From positions 1 through 37,431 of the forward strand of contig CAYYXR010000030.1 in the NCBI GenBank assembly GCA_964475755.1: DNA of 37,431 nucleotides, written 5' to 3'. The notes under the pieces are model-generated. The model saw only the letters and a list, made by a program, of their open reading frames with translations. It ran no database searches and was not told where the DNA came from. This DNA is from UBA11612 sp964475755 (GTDB lineage Bacteria > Pseudomonadota > Alphaproteobacteria > Rhodospirillales > Rhodospirillaceae). The translations under genes and the position numbers were made by a program. Of the stretch, positions 33,088-37,431 are shown piece after piece (within the stretch, counting starts at the first letter, position 1; the number at the start of each line of letters is the position of its first letter).

Positions 33088-33960
33088 TCAATCAACCAAC
33101 TTGCGAAGAAGCGGTTTCAACTTTTCGGAGGATGCGGGGTCCGCCATCGCATAGGCAACATTGGCTTCAACGAAACCAATTTGCGTACCGCAATCATAGC
33201 GCACACCTTCAAATCTAAACCCGTGAAACGGCACATGTTCGATGGTTGCGTTCAGCGCATCGGTCAATTGAATTTCCCCGCCCGCACCGCGCGTATGGCT
33301 ATCCAAAGCCTTCATAACCGACGCATCCAGCACATACCGCCCGATAATCGCCAACGTCGAAGGCGCAACGTCGGGGCTTGGCTTTTCAACCAAACCTTTT
33401 GCCTTGGCTAACGACCCCTCCTCTGAGAGAACGTCCAGAATGCCGTAACGGTTGGTTTTTTCCTTCGGCACGTTTTCAACGGCGACCACATGGCCGCCAA
33501 CTTTTTCATGCGCGGTCAAAAGCTGTTTAAGGCACGGCGTTTTGGACAGCACCATGTCGTCTGGCAAAAGCACGGCGAAGGGCTCGTCGCCCACGAGTTC
33601 GCGGGCACACCATACTGCATGACCCAAGCCCAGCGGCTCTTCCTGAATAACCGTGTGAAGGGATTTCGCGGGAAGAGTCGCACTGCGGACAATCTCGAGC
33701 TCACTCGTCTTGCCGCGCGCTTCCAGCGTTTTTTCCAGTGCAGTGTTCTCAGTAAAATGAGCCGCAATGGACTCTTTGCCGTGAGATGTCACAAAAATGA
33801 AATCTTCGATGCCGGCCGCGCGCGCTTCTTCCACCGCGTACTGAATGACCGGCTTATCCACCACCGGAATCATTTCCTTGGGGATCACTTTTGTCGCTGG
33901 AAGAAATCTCGTTCCCAGGCCCGCAACCGGGAAAACCGCCTTACGCACGCGCTGGGCCAT
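33088..33960 (-). CDS. galU: UTP-glucose-1-phosphate uridylyltransferase
   Basis: The product is 290 residues. It makes UDP-glucose from UTP and glucose-1-phosphate. The nucleotide-binding loop 'GLGTRFLPATKVIPKEM' lies at 14-30; 'IQEEPLGLGHAVWCA', 'LPDDMVL', 'VEKPSPDVAPS' and 'GGEIQLTDAL' are typical of GalU. AAGGA precedes the ATG by six bases. It leads ugd by 32 bases. The 104-base gap to the J-domain gene upstream could hold a separate promoter. Confidence 0.96.
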   Translation of the reverse strand: MAQRVRKAVFPVAGLGTRFLPATKVIPKEMIPVVDKPVIQYAVEEARAAGIEDFIFVTSHGKESIAAHFTENTALEKTLEARGKTSELEIVRSATLPAKSLHTVIQEEPLGLGHAVWCARELVGDEPFAVLLPDDMVLSKTPCLKQLLTAHEKVGGHVVAVENVPKEKTNRYGILDVLSEEGSLAKAKGLVEKPSPDVAPSTLAIIGRYVLDASVMKALDSHTRGAGGEIQLTDALNATIEHVPFHGFRFEGVRYDCGTQIGFVEANVAYAMADPASSEKLKPLLRKLVD

Positions 33961-34064
33961 ACTGGGTCCTTACAGCCAAAACCTTATTATTCTTATTGCT
34001 CGGCGATGATCGCCTGTCCGGGTTTATTTGCCATGCCCGCAGCACGGACACAACCCGCTAGCCG

Positions 34065-34823
34065 TTAATCATGGCGTTTCAACAAGAGTTCCTTGGCTTG
34101 ATTGACCTTCGCCGCCAGATAATCGGAGCCCCCTTTGTCGGGGTGCAGCTGCGCCATCAACTTGCGGTATGCAGCCTTGATCTCCGGCTCTCCCGCCGCT
34201 TCGCTGACCCCCAGAATTCGCCGGGCTTCGTCGTCACTCATGGCCGATGACTGAGGCGACGATCCGCCGCCGTCGCTATCAGCCGTACCGTGTTCTTCAC
34301 GCCAGTCTGGATGCGTACGCTCGATAAATGCGTCAAGCAACTGGGCTGACTCATGATCGGACTGCACTTCGTGTGACAATTCTGAGACTTCGTCTTTGTT
34401 CAATTCCGAAAGTACGCGGCCCTCAAACGTCCCACGCCTCACCTTGCCGTCCATTTCGCCGGTCCGGTGGTCAAGGGTCATCGCTAGAAACGCACTCTCG
34501 ACCTGAGAACTATGTGCATTTCCACCGCCGCCAAAACCGGCAAACCCTTGATTAAATCCGAAACTGCGGAACATCCCGGACATCTGCCGGCCCATCTGGA
34601 TGAAATTGAAGACGCGCCATATCCAGCCGAGAGCCCCAACAAGCACCGCAAAGGCCGCGCCCAGTCGCCCCGTCGCGGCCAAAACCAAAATGATGAGAAC
34701 GAGTAAGGTGACGCCGGTCCAGCGAATGGACTTCTTGAGTGTCTTCACGTCGGCGTCGGCATACCACTTCAGGAGAAGCACGCCAGCCGCCAGCGCCAAC
34801 AATCCTAAAAGAGCCACGGTCAC
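34065..34823 (-). CDS. Membrane-anchored J-domain protein
   Basis: The product is 252 residues from a GTG at 34821-34823, one base after the stop of the VWA gene, with GGAAAG eight bases upstream. The open frame extends upstream to 34886 but would overlap that gene by 60 bases. Two or three N-terminal membrane segments lie at about 3-19, 36-50 and 53-70. Next come a Gly/Phe-rich bridge, then a conserved middle part ('LAMTLDHRTGEMDGKV', 'LLDAFIERTHPDW'), then a C-terminal J domain with HPD at 227-229. This plan resembles alphaproteobacterial relatives of mitochondrial Pam18/Tim14, which stimulate DnaK/Hsp70 at a membrane. The client is unknown. Confidence 0.88.
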   Translation of the reverse strand: MTVALLGLLALAAGVLLLKWYADADVKTLKKSIRWTGVTLLVLIILVLAATGRLGAAFAVLVGALGWIWRVFNFIQMGRQMSGMFRSFGFNQGFAGFGGGGNAHSSQVESAFLAMTLDHRTGEMDGKVRRGTFEGRVLSELNKDEVSELSHEVQSDHESAQLLDAFIERTHPDWREEHGTADSDGGGSSPQSSAMSDDEARRILGVSEAAGEPEIKAAYRKLMAQLHPDKGGSDYLAAKVNQAKELLLKRHD

Positions 34824-34824
34824 G

Positions 34825-35541
34825 TCAGGACTTTCCGCTGAGTTGGTGGGACAGGCGCAGAACGCTTCCGCTGGCTTTACGCTCAAAGCTTTCCAGGGCC
34901 TTGCGGCCGCCCGCTGCGTACACAGCGACCGCCTTCAACAGGTCCCGCAATTGCTGCGGACTATTTGAATCGAACTTGCAATATGCACCGCGCGTAATGC
35001 CGGCGATCTGCTTGAATACGCTGCCCGCTGGTTCCAATCCGCCTTCATGAAACACAAACACGGGAACGCCGCGCAATGCGAGTTCACCGGCGGCGGCGCT
35101 TATGTTGTCGGGCAATTCCTCCACGGCATCGCCAATTAACACCACTGCGTTTACCTTGCCACGCCTAGACTCACCAACGGCATGACGCAACACGCGCTCG
35201 ATTTGCGTCGGCCCCCCAACCACGTTCACGGTTTTCATCAGCCGGACGATTTGATCCGCGCTACCCATCCAAGGGCTCGCGCCGAAGTCCATCATGCCAC
35301 GATAGTAAACGAGTTGAACATCCAGCCCGCCGGCGGATGCGGCTTCGCTGAACATGTCCGCTTGTATATTCATCGCTTGCAGCCATGTCGCCCCCCGGCT
35401 CGCCGTTGCGTCCATGGCAAATATAAGTTTGCCGCTTTTCCCGCCGGCGGCCTTGACCGGCGTGCTTGCGGCCTTTTTGAGAAACGCCGCCACATCGCCG
35501 CTTGGTGATTTTTTGGTCGGGACATTATCCGCTGGCGGCAT
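34825..35541 (-). CDS. VWA-like domain protein, cytoplasmic
   Basis: The product is 238 residues from the ATG at 35539-35541, with GAGG six bases upstream. After a polar N-terminus (1-35) comes a von Willebrand A-like Rossmann fold. The first strand 'KLIFAMDATASR' carries the MIDAS-type D-x-T-x-S motif at 44-48. 'GGPTQIERVLRHAV' and 'VVLIGDAVEELPDN' (about 136-149) match later metal-site and strand positions. There is no signal peptide or membrane segment. It lies between mipZ (12-base gap) and the J-domain gene (1-base gap), so all three are almost certainly co-translated. A protein-protein adaptor role is likely, but the partner is unknown. Confidence 0.85.
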   Translation of the reverse strand: MPPADNVPTKKSPSGDVAAFLKKAASTPVKAAGGKSGKLIFAMDATASRGATWLQAMNIQADMFSEAASAGGLDVQLVYYRGMMDFGASPWMGSADQIVRLMKTVNVVGGPTQIERVLRHAVGESRRGKVNAVVLIGDAVEELPDNISAAAGELALRGVPVFVFHEGGLEPAGSVFKQIAGITRGAYCKFDSNSPQQLRDLLKAVAVYAAGGRKALESFERKASGSVLRLSHQLSGKS

Positions 35542-35553
35542 CACTTACCTCGG

Positions 35554-36399
35554 TTAAACAGCCGCGCGCATCCGGCCGGACGTCTTCTTGCCGATTTGTT
35601 CCTCGGGAAGTCCAAGAGTACTCATCAGCGAACGCAACTCCTGACGCGCTGCCACATGCGACATGGCCAACGTCCCGGCGTCCTCTAGCACGGCCAAATC
35701 CTCGACCGTCAGCCCATCCAGAAAAAGCTCGCGGTAGATCACGCGCTCGGCAATACCATCGGCCGTTCTAAACCCGATGCGCTTGGCCAAATCGTTCAAG
35801 AGCTTTCCGACTAATCGCTTATTCCGGGCATCCAACTGCCCCATGCGGTTGCGGACCACAACCCAATCAATCGAACCACCGTCGCGGGTGGCACGCCCCT
35901 GCTTGGCTTTCCATACACGCTCGGAATAATGGCTGGGCCGAAGGATCGCACGTTTAACCGGATCGACGCTCGCCAATACATCTAAATCAATGAGACTGTC
36001 ATTGATCGGCGTGACGATGACGTCGGCATGCGAATGGGCAAAATGCGACAACGGCGTATCGTGGCCGGGCGTGTCTACGACAACGACGTCATGGCCAGAC
36101 GTTTCCATCAAAATGTTGGTAAACTCGCTCTCGCCCTCCTGGCGGGTGACCGGAGGCGGTAGGATAAAATGCAGGGATCGGGGCACCTGCTTGCCGGTAC
36201 GCTCAACAAACGCTTCGCGGTTGGCCGCATAGCGGGTCATCGTGCCTTGCCGGGTATCGAGATCGACCGTGGCCACATTAAGGCCCCGGTTCAGCAAGAC
36301 AACGGCCACATGCATGGCCAGCGTCGATTTGCCGGTGCCACCCTTCTCATTTCCGAAAACAAGGATTCGGGGTAAATTTGCCGCTGGCGTCTTTGTCAT
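35554..36399 (-). CDS. mipZ: Division-site positioning ATPase MipZ
   Basis: The product is 281 residues, a ParA/MinD-type P-loop ATPase. The deviant Walker A 'EKGGTGKST' lies at 18-26, 'VDLDTRQGTMTRY' at 45-57 and Walker B 'VVVVDTPG' at 105-112. 'FGNEKGGTGKSTLAMH' plus the 'DLDTRQ' segment are characteristic of MipZ rather than chromosomal ParA, and no parB is adjacent. In Caulobacter, MipZ forms a gradient from ParB-parS and inhibits FtsZ polymerisation away from midcell. It is the first gene of a tight group with the VWA-like and J-domain genes. Confidence 0.92.
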   Translation of the reverse strand: MTKTPAANLPRILVFGNEKGGTGKSTLAMHVAVVLLNRGLNVATVDLDTRQGTMTRYAANREAFVERTGKQVPRSLHFILPPPVTRQEGESEFTNILMETSGHDVVVVDTPGHDTPLSHFAHSHADVIVTPINDSLIDLDVLASVDPVKRAILRPSHYSERVWKAKQGRATRDGGSIDWVVVRNRMGQLDARNKRLVGKLLNDLAKRIGFRTADGIAERVIYRELFLDGLTVEDLAVLEDAGTLAMSHVAARQELRSLMSTLGLPEEQIGKKTSGRMRAAV

Positions 36400-36519
36400 A
36401 GGCTCGCGTTATATTGCTAAATGGCCGTTAAACCTTATCCCTCGCAAGGGCACGTCGCAACTTGACCGGTTGCCGCAAACCCTTCAACTCAATTCAGTTC
36501 ACAGGATAACGTACAGTCC

Positions 36520-37431
36520 ATGGATTCGGCAGATTGCATTGTCATCGGCGCGGGAGTCGTGGGGCTGGCGGTTGCTAGGGCGATGGCCCGCAAGGGCCGT
36601 GAAGTCATCATCCTGGAAGCCGCCGACGATTTTGGGACGGTCACCAGTTCCCGCAACAGTGAAGTTATCCACGCAGGTATCTTTTACGAACACGGCAGCC
36701 TGAAAGAGCGCCTATGCATCGAAGGCCGCGACAAACTCTATTCGTTCTGCGATGCCTATGGCGTGACCTACAAACGCACGACCAAACTTGTGTACGCCGC
36801 CGACGAGAACGAACTGCCGAAACTCAAACAGTTGCAGGACCACGCCGCGCGCGCCGGTGTCTTCATGACCTGGATGACGGGAAAGGACGCGAGCGGCATG
36901 GAGTCTCAATTGCATTGTGCAGCCGCTTTACATTCCCCCTTGACGGGCATTGTCGACAGTCACGCATTTATGCTGGCGTTGTTGGGTGATGCGGAAGCAC
37001 ATGGCGCGGCCATCGCATATAACAGCCCTGTCCTGCGCGGACGAAATGCCGATCCGGGTATTGAGATCGAAGTCGGCGGGGATCAGCAGATGACGTTGCG
37101 GGCAAACACCGTCATCAACTGCGCCGGCTTAGATGCACAATCCATCAGTTCTCAGATTGATGGTGTTGACCGCAAGTGCATCCCGCCCCTGCACTATGCC
37201 AAGGGCAGCTACTTTTATCTGACCGGTAAGCCGCCTTTTAAGCGTCTCGTGTATCCGCTGCCGGGACACACCAGTCTTGGGCTGCACTACACCCTGGATT
37301 TATCCGGGCAGGCACGATTTGGACCCGATATCGAATACGTTAACGAAATCGACTACGCCGTGCGGGAGAGTCAGGCGGACAAATTCTACAAAGCCGTGCG
37401 TCTGTATTGGCCGGACCTGCCCGACGGCGCG
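36520..37431 (+). CDS. L-2-hydroxyglutarate oxidase-like FAD protein (3' end outside window)
   Basis: The first 304 residues are in view; the frame is still open at the window edge. The N-terminal FAD-binding GxGxxG is 'GAGVVG' (10-15). 'SSRNSEVIHAGIFYEHGSLKERLC' and 'PLTGIVDSHAFM' follow, then 'YAKGSYFYLTG' and 'LGLHYTLDLSGQARFGPD'. This plan matches the LhgO/L2HGDH branch of the DAO family, which oxidises L-2-hydroxyglutarate to 2-oxoglutarate and feeds electrons to the quinone pool. Related glycerol-3-phosphate-type oxidases are an alternative. AGGA lies about 14 bases before the ATG, rather far. It is divergent from mipZ across 120 bases. Confidence 0.85.
   Translation, partial: MDSADCIVIGAGVVGLAVARAMARKGREVIILEAADDFGTVTSSRNSEVIHAGIFYEHGSLKERLCIEGRDKLYSFCDAYGVTYKRTTKLVYAADENELPKLKQLQDHAARAGVFMTWMTGKDASGMESQLHCAAALHSPLTGIVDSHAFMLALLGDAEAHGAAIAYNSPVLRGRNADPGIEIEVGGDQQMTLRANTVINCAGLDAQSISSQIDGVDRKCIPPLHYAKGSYFYLTGKPPFKRLVYPLPGHTSLGLHYTLDLSGQARFGPDIEYVNEIDYAVRESQADKFYKAVRLYWPDLPDGA

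Overview
The window (37,431 bases, mid-to-high GC) reads as ordinary chromosomal sequence from an alphaproteobacterium, probably a free-living Rhodospirillales-like lineage. The evidence is a MipZ-type division-site ATPase, the order rplM-rpsI-argC with a short-type ArgC, glnB-glnA as a pair, class I PHB synthase, the block alaC-hom-glpX-recJ, and clpS-clpA. The order-level placement is inference; the class is well supported. I saw no insertion sequence, phage, CRISPR array, rRNA or toxin-antitoxin pair.

Layout, left to right. 1-1570: the tail of an unidentified gene, a small four-cysteine protein, tRNA-Glu and a GNAT acetyltransferase. 1572-8444: an exported protein made of two HdeA-like units, then a minus-strand block alaC-hom / glpX-recJ interrupted by an opposite-strand SnoaL/NTF2-like gene. 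8621-12508: a lipoprotein with a reduced OmpA-like C-terminus, PHB synthase phaC, and panB. 12707-16128: a complete phosphonate-type ABC importer, phnD-phnC-phnE-phnE, with no phosphonate-degrading genes beside it. 16213-19103: tRNA-His, rplM-rpsI, argC and a gamma-carbonic-anhydrase-like gene. 19336-21377: a sigma-54-like promoter, glnB, glnA and a strong terminator. 21461-25820: a PAS-PAS-GGDEF-EAL protein, then a long NfeD protease and its stomatin partner. 25827-28610: clpS-clpA on the minus strand. 29096-30319: a DacA-type carboxypeptidase with a SPOR domain. 30330-36399: a long minus-strand run mipZ, a VWA-like gene, a membrane J-domain gene, galU, ugd and a phosphohexomutase gene. 36520-37431: the 5' part of an L-2-hydroxyglutarate oxidase-like gene that runs off the window.

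How genes work together. GlnB and GS form the nitrogen core, probably under NtrC/sigma-54. GalU, Ugd and the phosphohexomutase supply UDP-glucose and UDP-glucuronate for surface polysaccharide. NfeD/stomatin and ClpAS are two protein-quality-control modules lying tail to tail. alaC and hom belong to amino-acid synthesis, and phaC handles carbon storage. The least explained parts are the tightly coupled mipZ/VWA/J-domain cassette, the doubled HdeA-like protein, the N-terminal calcium-loop-like motif of PhnD, and the four-cysteine small protein near the left edge. I found no clear evidence for a wholly new multi-gene system; the mipZ/VWA/J-domain cassette is the best candidate for functional novelty.
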